In this document: piece by piece, positions 9,293-18,730 of the stretch
How the letters are laid out: each line of letters starts with the position of its first letter
Numbering within the stretch: the first letter of the stretch is position 1
Source of the DNA: Alphaproteobacteria bacterium
Lineage (GTDB): Bacteria; Pseudomonadota; Alphaproteobacteria; Reyranellales; Reyranellaceae
Assembly (NCBI GenBank): GCA_016870115.1
Contig: VGCH01000009.1
Coordinates: forward strand, 62,001-126,000
DNA: 64,000 nucleotides
Direction: 5' to 3'
Notes under the pieces: model-generated
What the model saw: only the letters and a program-made list of their open reading frames with translations
Told to the model about the DNA's origin: nothing
Database searches by the model: none
Made by a program: the position numbers and the translations under genes

Positions 9293-9946
9293 ATGTCGCC
9301 GGAATGGCAGGTTTCAGCGGCGCCGGTGGCTTATGAGGTCGCGGTGGCCGCCATGGAGGCGCGGGTCGACGCGATCCGCCGCGGCGAGGCGCGCGAGCTG
9401 GTTTGGCTGCTCGAACACCCGCCTCTCTACACGGCCGGCACCAGCGCGCGCGACGCCGACCTTCTGGAGCCCGCACGCTTTCCGGTGCATCGCGCCGGGC
9501 GGGGTGGGCAGTTCACCTATCACGGGCCCGGCCAGCGCGTGGCCTACTGCCTGTTCGATCTCCGCCGCCGCAAGTCCGATGTGCGGGCCTATGTCGGGGC
9601 GCTGGAGCGCTGGACCATCGCGGCGCTGGCGCGCTTCAACGTGCGGGGCGAGTTGCGGGAAGGCCGCGTCGGCGTCTGGGTGGCACGACCGGACAAGCCG
9701 CGCCTGCCCGATGGCAGCGTACGTGACGACAAGATCGCTGCCATCGGTGTGCGCATCCGCCACTGGGTGTCGTTCCACGGCCTGTCGATCAACGTCGAGC
9801 CTGACCTGGGGCACTATGCCGGCATCGTGCCCTGCGGCATCGCCGGCCACGGCGTCACGTCGCTGGTCGATCTCGGCCTTCCGGTGACGCTCGCCGACCT
9901 CGACGAGGCCCTGCGGGCGAGCTTCGCCGAGGTTTTCGGCGACTGA
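9293..9946 (+). CDS. lipB: Octanoyl-ACP:protein N-octanoyltransferase LipB
   Basis: 217 residues. It transfers the octanoyl group from ACP to lipoyl domains, the first step of lipoate synthesis. The family signature [20 protein letters not shown] is present. The catalytic pair is the cysteine in [14 protein letters not shown] and the lysine in [20 protein letters not shown]. The product should lipoylate 2-oxo-acid dehydrogenases and the glycine cleavage system. It is a monocistronic plus-strand gene facing pccA. lipA is not in the window. Confidence 0.95.
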   Translation: MSPEWQVSAAPVAYEVAVAAMEARVDAIRRGEARELVWLLEHPPLYTAGTSARDADLLEPARFPVHRAGRGGQFTYHGPGQRVAYCLFDLRRRKSDVRAYVGALERWTIAALARFNVRGELREGRVGVWVARPDKPRLPDGSVRDDKIAAIGVRIRHWVSFHGLSINVEPDLGHYAGIVPCGIAGHGVTSLVDLGLPVTLADLDEALRASFAEVFGD

Positions 9947-9967
9947 CCAGCCGGGAGTCCGCGCCGC

Positions 9968-12028
9968 CTAGGCGAACTCAAGAATCTTCTGATCGACCCT
10001 CAGGCTATCGCCGGGCTTGGCGTGCAGCGTCTTCACCGTGCCGTCACGGGTCGCGCGCAGCACGTTTTCCATCTTCATGGCCTCAACGACGGCAAGCGCT
10101 TCGCCCGCCTTCACGTCCTGGCCCTCGCTCACCGCCACGGAGGCGAGCAGCCCCGGCATCGGCGAGAGCAGGAACTTCGACGTGTCGGGCGCCGCCTTCA
10201 CCGGCATCAGCGCATAGAGTTCGGCCTGGCGCGGCGACAGCACCAGCGCCTCGGCGCGACCGCCAGCGTGCGACAGCAGCCAGCCGGCACCAGCGGGATC
10301 GGCCTGGACCACGATCGGCATCACGTCGACCTTGGCCCGCACCAACGGGTCGCCCGGCGACCAGTCGGTCTCGATCTCCATCTTGCGGCCACCCACTTCG
10401 ATCAGGAAGTCGGACCCGCCGCCGGCGATGGCAACCGCCACCGGCTCGCGGTTCAGCATCACCACGCGACGGTCGTCGACGATGCCGACGTGACCCGCCA
10501 GGCGACCTGGGGTCTGCGCCGCGCGCTGCGTCTGGACGCGGTCGAGGACGGCCGCGATCCCGGCCAGAACCGCGGGATCGCGTGGGGGCAGATGAGCCGC
10601 GCCGAAGCCGCCCTTGAACTCCTCGGCGATGAAGTTGGTGGTGAGGCGGCCCGCGACAAAGCGCGGATGTGCCATCAGCGCAGCGAGGAACGGCACATTG
10701 TGCGAGACGCCCCGGACATGGAACTCGTCAAGAGCACGGCGCATGCGCTCGATCGCGCTGTCGCGATCCTTTCCGTAGGTGCAGAGCTTGGCGATCATCG
10801 GATCGTAGAACATCGAGATCTCGCCACCCTCGTACACGCCCGTGTCGACCCGCACATCCGGACCCGGCGCAGGCTCGCGGTACTTCACCAACCGGCCGGT
10901 CGAGGGCAGGAAGTTGCGGAACGGATCCTCGGCATAGACACGGGCTTCGATCGCCCAGCCTTCGAGCTTCACGTCCTTCTGCGCGAACGGCAGCTTCGCG
11001 CCGGCAGCGACGCGGATCATTTGCTCCACCAGATCGAGGCCGGTGATCAGCTCGGTCACCGGATGCTCAACCTGCAGGCGGGTGTTCATCTCGAGGAAGT
11101 AGAACTTGCGGTTCTTGTCGACGATGAACTCGACCGTGCCGGCCGACTTGTACTTGACCGCCTTGGCAAGTGCCACCGCCTGCTCGCCCATCGCCTTGCG
11201 GGTGCGGGCGTCAAGGAACGGGCTCGGCGCCTCCTCGATCACCTTCTGATGACGCCGCTGGATCGAGCACTCGCGCTCCCACAGATAGACGCAATTGCCG
11301 TGGCCGTCAGCGATCAGCTGAATCTCGATATGGCGCGGTTCCTCGACATATTTCTCGATGAAGACGCGGTCGTCGGCGAACGAGGCCCGGGCCTCGTTGC
11401 TGGCCGACACGAAGCCCTCGCGGCACTCGCCGTCGACGAAGGCGATGCGCATGCCTTTCCCGCCGCCACCCGCCGACGCCTTGATCATCACCGGATAGCC
11501 GATCTTGCGGGCGATCTTCACCGCCTCCTCGGGTCCGGGAATGGCCTCAAGGTGGCCCGGCACCGTGCTCACGCCGGCCTTGAGCGCGAGTTTCTTCGAC
11601 TCGATCTTGTCGCCCATGGCGTGGATCGCGTGCGCGTCGGGCCCGATGAAAACGATACCGGCCTTGGCGAGGGCTTCCTGGAACTCGCGCTTCTCCGACA
11701 GGAAGCCGTAGCCCGGATGCACCGCCTCGGCGCCGGTCTTGCGACACGCCTCGACGATGCGATCGACCAGCAGGTAGCTCTCGGCAGACGCAGCCTTGCC
11801 GATCCAGACCTTTTCATCGGCCTCGCGTACATGCAGCGCGTCCGCATCGGCGTCGGAATAGACCGCCACGGTCTTGATGCCGAGCCGACGGCAGGTGCGC
11901 ATCACCCGGCAGGCGATCTCGCCACGGTTGGCGATCAGGATCTTGGAGAAGGGCGGCTTGCCCGCGACGGCGGGCGCGGCAGCCGGCTTCTTCGCGGGGG
12001 TCGGGCGGGCGGTGGCCTTCTTCTTCAC
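9968..12028 (-). CDS. pccA: Propionyl-CoA carboxylase, biotin carboxylase / biotin carrier subunit
   Basis: 686 residues from a GTG start with GGGAG seven bases upstream; the frame is open further but the GTG overlaps the previous stop (GTGA). A Lys/Pro/Ala-rich leader (residues 1-25) precedes the biotin-carboxylase fold (FSKILIANRGEIACRVMRTC, ASAGGGGKGMRI, FLEMNTRLQVEHPVTE). The C-terminus carries the biotinyl domain with the acceptor lysine in VVEAMKMENVLRA. It makes carboxybiotin with ATP and bicarbonate and hands it to PccB to form methylmalonyl-CoA. Cotranscribed with pccB and a small membrane protein. Propionyl rather than acetyl or methylcrotonyl specificity is taken from the PccB partner. 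Confidence 0.92.
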   Translation of the reverse strand: MKKKATARPTPAKKPAAAPAVAGKPPFSKILIANRGEIACRVMRTCRRLGIKTVAVYSDADADALHVREADEKVWIGKAASAESYLLVDRIVEACRKTGAEAVHPGYGFLSEKREFQEALAKAGIVFIGPDAHAIHAMGDKIESKKLALKAGVSTVPGHLEAIPGPEEAVKIARKIGYPVMIKASAGGGGKGMRIAFVDGECREGFVSASNEARASFADDRVFIEKYVEEPRHIEIQLIADGHGNCVYLWERECSIQRRHQKVIEEAPSPFLDARTRKAMGEQAVALAKAVKYKSAGTVEFIVDKNRKFYFLEMNTRLQVEHPVTELITGLDLVEQMIRVAAGAKLPFAQKDVKLEGWAIEARVYAEDPFRNFLPSTGRLVKYREPAPGPDVRVDTGVYEGGEISMFYDPMIAKLCTYGKDRDSAIERMRRALDEFHVRGVSHNVPFLAALMAHPRFVAGRLTTNFIAEEFKGGFGAAHLPPRDPAVLAGIAAVLDRVQTQRAAQTPGRLAGHVGIVDDRRVVMLNREPVAVAIAGGGSDFLIEVGGRKMEIETDWSPGDPLVRAKVDVMPIVVQADPAGAGWLLSHAGGRAEALVLSPRQAELYALMPVKAAPDTSKFLLSPMPGLLASVAVSEGQDVKAGEALAVVEAMKMENVLRATRDGTVKTLHAKPGDSLRVDQKILEFA

Positions 12029-12243
12029 GAGCGATCTCCCTTGCGGCCGAACAGGCCCATGGCCCAGCCGGTGTGTCCAGCGATCAACGGCATCCACGCC
12101 ATCAGGAGCCACAGCCACCACGGATAGCGCGGGTTGGTCGCGGCGTTGACAGCGATCGCCACCAGCAGCACGCACATCGCCGCGATGAGGTGCAGGCGAA
12201 GCCCGCGGCGACGCTCCATCTCGCGCATCCGTTCAGGGCGCAT
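12025..12243 (-). CDS. Small two-TM membrane protein between pccB and pccA
   Basis: 72 residues. A basic N-terminus (MRPERMREMERRRGLRLH) is followed by two hydrophobic helices, about residues 19-35 and 42-62, and a short basic tail, the layout of 2TM-domain proteins. Its start is nine bases after the pccB stop, and its stop overlaps the pccA GTG, so it is locked into the carboxylase operon. Function is unknown; a membrane-anchoring or regulatory link to the carboxylase is only suggested by position. An ATG 13 codons earlier would overlap pccB and was not chosen. Confidence 0.72.
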   Translation of the reverse strand: MRPERMREMERRRGLRLHLIAAMCVLLVAIAVNAATNPRYPWWLWLLMAWMPLIAGHTGWAMGLFGRKGDRS

Positions 12244-12251
12244 ATCGGCCC

Positions 12252-13784
12252 CTAGAGCGGAATGTTGCCGTGCTTGCGCCACGGATTCTCAAGCTTCTTG
12301 CCGGCGAGCGTGGCGAGCGCGCGGCAGATACGCCGCCGCGTCGTGGCCGGCCGGATCACGTCGTCGATGAAGCCACGGCCCGCCGCGACAAACGGATTGG
12401 CGAACTTCTCGCGATACTCTTCGGTGCGCGCCGCGATCTTGGCGGGATCGCCGATATCGGACCGGAAAATGATCTCGACCGCGCCCTTGGCGCCCATCAC
12501 CGCGATCTCGGCGCCGGGCCAGGCATAGTTCAGGTCGCCGCGCAGGTGCTTGGACGACATGACGTCATAGGCGCCGCCATAGGCCTTGCGGGTGATCACG
12601 GTAACCTTCGGGACCGTCGCCTCGGCATAGGCGTAGAGCAGCTTGGCGCCATGCTTGATGATGCCGCCATATTCCTGCGCGGTGCCCGGCAGGAAGCCCG
12701 GCACATCGACGAAGGTGACGATCGGGATGTTGAAGGCGTCGCAAAAGCGCACGAAGCGCGCACCCTTGCGTGAGCTGTCGATGTCGAGACAGCCGGCCAG
12801 TACCATCGGCTGGTTGGCGACAAAGCCCACGGTGCGCCCGCCCATGCGACCGAAACCCACCACCATGTTGCCGGCCCAGTCAGGTGCCAACTCAAAGAAG
12901 TCGCCCTCGTCGGCCACCTTCAGGATCAGCTCCTTGATGTCGTAGGGCTTGTTGGGGTTGTCCGGTACCAACGTATCGAGCGAGGCGTCGTCGCGATCCT
13001 CGGGATCGGGCGTGGCGCGCATCGGCGGCGCTGTGCGGTTGCTGGCCGGCAGGAAGTCCATGAAGCGCCGCAGCTGCAGGAGCGCCTCTACGTCGTTCTC
13101 GAACGCCGCGTCGGCCACGCCGGACTTCTGGGTGTGGGTGAGCGCGCCGCCGAGCTCCTCTTGCGTCACCGTCTCGTGGGTCACCGTCTTCACCACATCG
13201 GGACCGGTCACGAACATGTAGGAGCTGTCCTTCACCATGAAGATGAAGTCGGTCATGGCGGGCGAATAGACCGCGCCGCCGGCGCAGGGGCCCATGATCA
13301 TCGAGATTTGCGGGATCACGCCGGAGGACATCACATTGCGCTGAAAGACGTCGGCGTAGCCTGCGAGCGAGTCGACGCCCTCCTGGATGCGTGCGCCGCC
13401 GGAGTCGTTGAGGCCGATCAGCGGGGCGCCGACTTTCAGCGCCGCGTCCATGACCTTGCAGATCTTGGCCGCGTGCGCGCCCGACAGCGCGCCGCCGAAC
13501 ACGGTGAAATCCTGGCTGAAGACATAGACCAGCCGGCCGTTGATGGTGCCCTGCCCGGTCACGACGCCGTCGCCCGGGATCTTCTGGTTCTCCATCCCGA
13601 AGTCGGTGCTCCGGTGCTCGACGAACATGTCGTATTCCTCGAACGACCCGGCATCGAGCAGCACATCCAGGCGCTCGCGCGCCGTCAGCTTGCCCTTGCC
13701 GTGCTGCGCCTCCACGCGCCGGGCGCCACCGCCGGCTCGCGCCGCCGCGCGGCGTCGCTCCAGTTCGTCGAGGATATGCTGCAT
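12252..13784 (-). CDS. pccB: Propionyl-CoA carboxylase, carboxyltransferase subunit
   Basis: 510 residues, the normal PccB length, started at the ATG at 13784 ([20 protein letters not shown]) with GGAG six bases upstream; the frame is open 25 codons more. It has two crotonase-like halves with the oxyanion-hole segments [20 protein letters not shown] and the later [20 protein letters not shown] and [17 protein letters not shown]. It transfers carboxyl from biotin to propionyl-CoA, giving methylmalonyl-CoA. It is the first gene of pccB / 2TM / pccA. It feeds odd-chain and branched-chain acid breakdown into the B12-dependent methylmalonyl-CoA mutase route. Confidence 0.93.
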   Translation of the reverse strand: MQHILDELERRRAAARAGGGARRVEAQHGKGKLTARERLDVLLDAGSFEEYDMFVEHRSTDFGMENQKIPGDGVVTGQGTINGRLVYVFSQDFTVFGGALSGAHAAKICKVMDAALKVGAPLIGLNDSGGARIQEGVDSLAGYADVFQRNVMSSGVIPQISMIMGPCAGGAVYSPAMTDFIFMVKDSSYMFVTGPDVVKTVTHETVTQEELGGALTHTQKSGVADAAFENDVEALLQLRRFMDFLPASNRTAPPMRATPDPEDRDDASLDTLVPDNPNKPYDIKELILKVADEGDFFELAPDWAGNMVVGFGRMGGRTVGFVANQPMVLAGCLDIDSSRKGARFVRFCDAFNIPIVTFVDVPGFLPGTAQEYGGIIKHGAKLLYAYAEATVPKVTVITRKAYGGAYDVMSSKHLRGDLNYAWPGAEIAVMGAKGAVEIIFRSDIGDPAKIAARTEEYREKFANPFVAAGRGFIDDVIRPATTRRRICRALATLAGKKLENPWRKHGNIPL

Positions 13785-13901
13785 GCGGCTCTCCGGGCGG
13801 TCCATTTCCGGCCGGCGAACCCCTCTCGGGTCCGGCGGCGCGGCCCTGCGCCATAGCACCGCCCCCGGGCCCTGAAAAGCGGGTCGCGCTGCCGCTCCGC
13901 C

Positions 13902-14774
13902 TCAGCGCAGGAAGCGCGTCTCCTTGTCCTTCACGCCCGCCATGTCCTGAAGATCGAACAGGTCCTGAACGGAGGCGATCGAGCCCTCCGTGCCGCCCAC
14001 TCCGCCGTCGCGGCGGATACGCGCGAAGGTCTCGCGCATTGCTCGTGTCGCGGCGCGCAGCGCGTGATTGCCCCAGATGACCAGCCCGACCTTGCCGAGC
14101 GCGCGGACCCGCGCGACATCCATCTGCGGGTAGGCCGTCGGCACCAGCACCAACGGCACCTTGCCGTCCCACGCGGCAATGAAGGCCTCGATCTCGGCCG
14201 GCGTCTTCTGTTTGGAGTGGACCAGCACCATGTCGGCGCCGGCTGCCTCGTAGGCATGCGCGCGGGCCAAAGCCTCGGCTTGGCCCAGCCCCGCGATCAG
14301 CGCTTCGGTGCGCGCCACGATCAGGAACTGCGGATCGCGCCGCGCCGCCCGTGCCGCCTCGATCTTGCCCTGAAACTCCGGCGCGCGGACCAGCTCCTGA
14401 CGACCTTCCGCCACCAGACTCGTCACCTTGGGAAAGCTCTTGTCCTCGATCACCACCGCAGCGGCGCCGGCGCGCTCATACTGCTCGACTGCGTAGTGGA
14501 CATTGAGCGCATTCCCGAAACCCGTGTCGATGTCGGCAACAACCGGAAGACCGGAACGCTCCGCGATCACTCGCGTGCTCTCCAGATGCTGGGTCATGCT
14601 GACCAGGCTGATATCCGGCAAGCCGAGCGAGGCGGACAGTTCGAAGCCGCTCGACCAGATCGCTTCGAAACCGGCTTCGGCCACGAGCATGGCCGACAGC
14701 GGATTGTGCGCCGCCATGGCCTGGGCGGGCGCCGCCTGAGCGATGGTGGCGCGCAGTCTTGCTCCCGGACTCAT
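13902..14774 (-). CDS. Phosphonopyruvate hydrolase-like enzyme (isocitrate lyase/PEP mutase superfamily)
   Basis: 290 residues with the PEP mutase-type barrel: AHNPLSAMLVAEAGFEAIWS, then GLPDISLVSMTQHLE, metal ligands Asp81 and Asp83 in ADIDTGFG, and Glu110 in EDKSFPKVTSL. In PEP mutase the gating loop carries Asn where this protein has Thr118. Threonine there is the feature recalled for Variovorax phosphonopyruvate hydrolase, and the following RQELVRAPEFQGKIEAA and HSKQKTPAEIEAF segments also look like that enzyme. It would cleave phosphonopyruvate to pyruvate and phosphate. No other phosphonate gene is nearby. It overlaps the ATP12 gene by four bases. A carboxy-phosphonate or 2-methylisocitrate-type lyase is the alternative. 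Confidence 0.7.
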   Translation of the reverse strand: MSPGARLRATIAQAAPAQAMAAHNPLSAMLVAEAGFEAIWSSGFELSASLGLPDISLVSMTQHLESTRVIAERSGLPVVADIDTGFGNALNVHYAVEQYERAGAAAVVIEDKSFPKVTSLVAEGRQELVRAPEFQGKIEAARAARRDPQFLIVARTEALIAGLGQAEALARAHAYEAAGADMVLVHSKQKTPAEIEAFIAAWDGKVPLVLVPTAYPQMDVARVRALGKVGLVIWGNHALRAATRAMRETFARIRRDGGVGGTEGSIASVQDLFDLQDMAGVKDKETRFLR

Positions 14775-15499
14775 GGTGTCTCCCTCGGAATCAGACGAGC
14801 CGAACCCAGCAGCTCAAGGAACAGCGCAGTGGCGGCGATGTCGGTACGTACCCCATCCAGTCGTGCCTGTGCCGTTGGATCCTCGCCCCACCGCTCGATC
14901 TGGTACAACGCATCGAGCTCGGCGGCGGCATAGGCGCCTGCCGCGTCGAGGGCACGCTCCGAAACCGCGAGCGCCAATACGACGGACCCCGCGATGTGGG
15001 TGAGATTGTAGAGGGCCGCGAGCGCAAGATCGGAGTGCCGCGCGACGGCGTCCGCGAGCGGCGCCGTGGCCGACGGGGGCTGATCGGCGAAGCTCGTGCC
15101 CGACGTCACGACGAGCCGCGCGCCATAGCGGTCGGCGGCCCAATCGAGCCAAGGCTGCCACAGCGTCTGCTGCCGCTCGACCAGAGAGACCGGATCGGTG
15201 GCGCGATAACAGAGAAGGTCGGAGCCGGCGTACTTCGCCGTATCGGCAATCACGCGGGAGCGCTGGCTTGTCACGCGGTCCGTCCCCGTGGCGCCGAGCC
15301 GCGTGAGCGGCAGGCGTCCGGTCTTGATCTCGGCCTTGTCCGGCACCGCGTCCCACTCGGCCGCGATCGCACGCGCAAGCGCCTCGGTCGGCAGCACCAG
15401 TCCAGCCCCCGCAGGCGTGCGCATCGGCTTGCCGTCCAGCAGCACCTGCCAGCCCGCCTCCGCCTGCCCCGCCGTCGCGTGTTTGTAGAACCGTCGCAC
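14771..15499 (-). CDS. ATP12 family F1-ATPase assembly chaperone
   Basis: 242 residues. The N-terminus MRRFYKHATAGQAEAGWQVL and the LDGKPMRTPAGAGLVLPTEA / AIAAEWDA segments are diagnostic for ATP12 proteins, which bind the F1 alpha subunit during ATP synthase assembly in alphaproteobacteria and mitochondria. The C-terminal half has the conserved ALYNLTHIAGSVVLALAV region. It has GGGAGG seven bases before the ATG. Translationally coupled to the phosphonopyruvate hydrolase-like gene, which seems metabolically unrelated. Confidence 0.9.
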   Translation of the reverse strand: MRRFYKHATAGQAEAGWQVLLDGKPMRTPAGAGLVLPTEALARAIAAEWDAVPDKAEIKTGRLPLTRLGATGTDRVTSQRSRVIADTAKYAGSDLLCYRATDPVSLVERQQTLWQPWLDWAADRYGARLVVTSGTSFADQPPSATAPLADAVARHSDLALAALYNLTHIAGSVVLALAVSERALDAAGAYAAAELDALYQIERWGEDPTAQARLDGVRTDIAATALFLELLGSARLIPRETP

Positions 15500-15530
15500 C
15501 GCGCCTCCCTCAGCGCTTCCCTACCGCAAC

Positions 15531-15575
15531 TTGCTCGGATCGTGGAAGAACCCTCGCTGACGCTCACGATGACAC
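15531..15575. repeat. Degenerate dispersed-repeat-like element with ATCGTG/CACGAT arms
   Basis: In the 116-bp gap between AsmA and ATP12, the minus strand carries a segment resembling the common bacterial intergenic repeat of the TCATCCTGAGCGAAGCGAAGG type, in altered form. Its ends form an inverted repeat (ATCGTG at 15539-15544, CACGAT at 15565-15570). The relation to that repeat family is from memory and would need genome-wide comparison. Confidence 0.3.
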
Positions 15576-15615
15576 CCACGCAGGGGGCACGCATCATCCG
15601 GCGCCGGGCGTGTGG

Positions 15616-17628
15616 TCACCGCTGCGGCTGTGGAGTTGGGCGACGAGGCCCGCGATCGCGCAGGTCGGCCGACGGCGTCGGCATCTGCGCGCGCAGGCCC
15701 GGTCGGAATCCGTCGACGCGCGGGGCGAGGTTGGCGCAGGCATTGACGCCCGTTTGCCGCCCCGCCTGTGCGATCGCGGCGGTCAGGCTCGGCACAACAC
15801 CGGCAGGGATGATCAGGCGAGAGACGTTGGCGTCGGGCGTCCCCTGCGCCACGCGGTTCTGGCCACCGCGGACTCGTACGGGCACCGCGAGTGCCAGGTC
15901 GCGGTTGTCCCGCGCCTCGGGCACGAGCAGGAACTCCCACGCTTCAGCGCGCAGGTGGACGAAACCGCCACCGACCAGTGTCGCCTTGGGCGTATCGATC
16001 GCCAGACGTCGCAGCCACGCGACGCCGCCTGTCACCTCGAAGCGTCCGGCGACACAATTTATCGGTGCCCCTGCTTCGTCTCCGCCCAACAAACGGCGCT
16101 GTTCCGCCGGCAGGCCTTGCAGGGCATCGGCGGGCCAGATCGCCTTGCCCATCGAGATGTCGATCGTCCCCGATGCGGCGTTCAACGCATCGCGGCTGTT
16201 GCGACCCGATCCGCGCAGCCGCAGTTCGACGTCGCCGACGCTCTCGCCGAGCCCAAGATCGACGCCCAGCGCCAGACCGAGCTCCTGAAGCGACACGCGA
16301 TTCGCGGTCGCCGTCAGCGTAGCCTGACCCAGTCGACCTGACGCGTCGTAGACCAGATCGAATCCTGCCGAACCGCCGCCCACCGTCGCCGCGCCGCGGA
16401 AGGCGAATCGTTGTTCGCTGGATGCCAGCGTCAGCGAGCCGCTCTGGACCTTGCTGGGAAGTCCGGCCAGTTCGCCCACCCGGAGATTGACGGTGAGGTT
16501 CTGTCGGCCGAGCCAGCTCGCGGCAAAAGGCACGGCCGGCACCCAGCGCCGGTCGGCTGGAGCTGGCACGGGCCCGCCCGCGCCGGGAGTCGGCGGCGGC
16601 GCCGGTGGCGCGCGCAGATCGGCGAGATCCAGACGCGTCGCCTCGATCGCCACCACCGCGGTCGGCTGCCCGGAGCGGTCCGGCCGGAACGTCGCCTCGC
16701 CCACAAGCTCGCTGCTACCGATCTTGAGCTGCGGCACCTCGACCTTGAGGCCGTTGCGATGCGTGAGGACCTTGGCCTGGAACGCGTAGGGTCCACCCGA
16801 CGGCAGCGCCGCCGACAGATAGGGACCGAACGCGCCGAAATCCGGACCTTCGGATGCGATGGCGAGGCTGGTGCCCTTGGCGCCGATTGTCCCCTTGATC
16901 GAGATCGTGCCGGTCCCGAAACCGCCTTGCAGGTCGATGTTGCCCGGCAAACCACGCATCCAGCCGTCGAACGAGCCCGCGCTGCCGGTGAGCCGCAGCG
17001 GCACGGCCTGCGGCGCACGAAGTCGCGCATCGATGTTCAGCGCTTGGGCGGGTGACGGCGCCCGCAGACTCGCGGCGGCGACCTCGAGCACGACCGGCGG
17101 TCGAGCGTGCTCGCGGACGGTCAGCAAAGAATCGCGCAGCTCGATCTGGTCCACCCAGGGAAATGCCGGGTTGGCACGCAGGCGCAACGACCGGCTTTCG
17201 CCGGGATGTGGGCCGGAACCGTCCGGCGGCGGGAGCATCTCGAGGTTGCTGTCGCCGCTCTCGGTGCGCTCGACCAGAATGTCGGCGCCCTCCAACAGCA
17301 TCCGCCCGATCTTGACCTCTCCCAACAGCAGCGAGACCGGGTCAAGAAAGAGCGTGATTTTCCGGACCCGCGCGAGCTCCGGCCGGCTGCCCCACGACGC
17401 GTTGGTGAGGACCACGCCCTCTGCGACCATCGATGGCTGGGTGCCGAGCTTTACCTTGAGCGGCACGCGCATGGTGAGGTCGCGCCCGGTCACCTTGCGC
17501 ACCTGCTCGGTGATCCGCGTCTGGTAACGCGACAGGTCGCGGGTGGCGAGATAGCCAACCACAGCGATGGCCGCGACCGGCGTCACCGCCGCCGCGATCC
17601 AGAGAAGCCGTCGCCAGGAAGTCCGCAT
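15616..17628 (-). CDS. AsmA family protein
   Basis: 670 residues. A single N-terminal membrane anchor (about residues 8-28, LLWIAAAVTPVAAIAVVGYL) is followed by a long periplasmic region with the AsmA pattern: early GRDLTMRVPLKVKLGTQPSM and VLTNASWGSRPELARVRKI, and a C-terminal repetitive beta-rich part with LRLRGSGRNSRDALNAASGT. AsmA-like proteins are thought to work in outer-membrane lipid traffic or assembly. The C-terminal tail is Pro/Arg-rich. It sits 15 bases after the pseudouridine synthase stop, so the two may be cotranscribed. Confidence 0.85.
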   Translation of the reverse strand: MRTSWRRLLWIAAAVTPVAAIAVVGYLATRDLSRYQTRITEQVRKVTGRDLTMRVPLKVKLGTQPSMVAEGVVLTNASWGSRPELARVRKITLFLDPVSLLLGEVKIGRMLLEGADILVERTESGDSNLEMLPPPDGSGPHPGESRSLRLRANPAFPWVDQIELRDSLLTVREHARPPVVLEVAAASLRAPSPAQALNIDARLRAPQAVPLRLTGSAGSFDGWMRGLPGNIDLQGGFGTGTISIKGTIGAKGTSLAIASEGPDFGAFGPYLSAALPSGGPYAFQAKVLTHRNGLKVEVPQLKIGSSELVGEATFRPDRSGQPTAVVAIEATRLDLADLRAPPAPPPTPGAGGPVPAPADRRWVPAVPFAASWLGRQNLTVNLRVGELAGLPSKVQSGSLTLASSEQRFAFRGAATVGGGSAGFDLVYDASGRLGQATLTATANRVSLQELGLALGVDLGLGESVGDVELRLRGSGRNSRDALNAASGTIDISMGKAIWPADALQGLPAEQRRLLGGDEAGAPINCVAGRFEVTGGVAWLRRLAIDTPKATLVGGGFVHLRAEAWEFLLVPEARDNRDLALAVPVRVRGGQNRVAQGTPDANVSRLIIPAGVVPSLTAAIAQAGRQTGVNACANLAPRVDGFRPGLRAQMPTPSADLRDRGPRRPTPQPQR

Positions 17629-17643
17629 GCCGTCCGGGCCTGC

Positions 17644-18636
17644 TCAGTCGCCGTCGGTCGAGAAGCCGAATGCCTCGACCGTGCGGCGGAAGTGAGGCGG
17701 CGGCTCGGCCACGATGTCGAGCGTGCCACCACCGGGATGCGGCAACGTCAGTCGCCGGGCGTGGAGATGCAGTCGCCGCGCATCGGTCATCGCGGACAGA
17801 GTCGCGGCCTCGCCTCCATACTTGCGATCGCCCAGAATGGGACAGCCGATGGCTGCGCAATGGACACGGAGCTGGTGCGTGCGACCGGTGCGCGGCCACA
17901 AATGCAGGAACGCGGCTTGCGTGCCTGCGCGATCGGCGACCGTGAAATCGGTGATGGCGCGCTGACCCGCTTCCTCATCCACCCGCATCGTCTCGCGGTC
18001 GTCGGCACCCGGCCGCTTGGCGAGCGCGAGATCGATCCGGCCCCGCGCATGCGGCGGTCGGCCGACCACGACCGCCCAATAGAGCTTGTCGGTATCGCGG
18101 TCGCGGAATGACGAGGAGAGATGCCGAGCCGCCGCCCCGGTGCGCGCGACCAGCAGCAGGCCGCTGGTATCCTTGTCGAGCCGATGAACGAGCTTGGGTC
18201 GGTCCGCGAACTCGAAGCGCAATGCATCAAGCAATCCGTCGATGTGACGGTCGGTGCCACTGCCGCCCTGGACCGCGAGACCCGGCGGTTTGTTGAGCGC
18301 AATCACATGGTCATCGCGATGAATCACCAGGGCCTGGATCTCGCGCGCCTCTCGCTCCGTCGGCATGCGCCGCACCGGCCCGGCCGTGGTACGCTCCACC
18401 ACCGGCGCGTGGGTGACGCCCGGGGGCAGTCGCACGGTCTGCCCCGTCGCGACGCGGTCCGCCGCATCGGCCCGTTTGCCGTCAAGCCGCACCTGGCCGG
18501 TGCGCAGCAGCTTGCGCAGCGCACCGTGTCCCAGATCGGGGAAGTGCCGGCCGAACCACCGATCCAGTCGCGAGCCGGCGTCGCCGGCCGCCACGACCAT
18601 CGTGCGTACCCCGGGCCGCTCCGCGCCTTGCGTCAT
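17644..18636 (-). CDS. RluA family pseudouridine synthase (RluC/RluD-like)
   Basis: About 330 residues. An N-terminal S4-type RNA-binding domain (SRLDRWFGRHFPDLGHGALR, then LRTGQVRLDGKRAD) precedes the pseudouridine synthase domain with the catalytic Asp in HRLDKDTSGLLLVAR. It isomerises uridines in 23S rRNA. The frame is open 63 codons further upstream without family similarity, so the ATG at 18636 was chosen; an internal ATG at 18600 is nearly as good. It is divergent from the dienelactone hydrolase gene across 94 bases. Which uridines it modifies cannot be told. Confidence 0.9.
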   Translation of the reverse strand: MTQGAERPGVRTMVVAAGDAGSRLDRWFGRHFPDLGHGALRKLLRTGQVRLDGKRADAADRVATGQTVRLPPGVTHAPVVERTTAGPVRRMPTEREAREIQALVIHRDDHVIALNKPPGLAVQGGSGTDRHIDGLLDALRFEFADRPKLVHRLDKDTSGLLLVARTGAAARHLSSSFRDRDTDKLYWAVVVGRPPHARGRIDLALAKRPGADDRETMRVDEEAGQRAITDFTVADRAGTQAAFLHLWPRTGRTHQLRVHCAAIGCPILGDRKYGGEAATLSAMTDARRLHLHARRLTLPHPGGGTLDIVAEPPPHFRRTVEAFGFSTDGD

Positions 18637-18730
18637 GCGGCGCAACCTAATGGGCTTTGCGGGTATGCGAAACCGCCGACGATCCACCGGTCGGGGGACC
18701 TTTCTCTCGCCGCACGCTACAAGGTTGGCG

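Noticed and set aside
10022-12127. 701-codon plus-strand frame opposite pccA
   Set aside because: Antisense shadow; pccA has all biotin carboxylase motifs, while the shadow has none.
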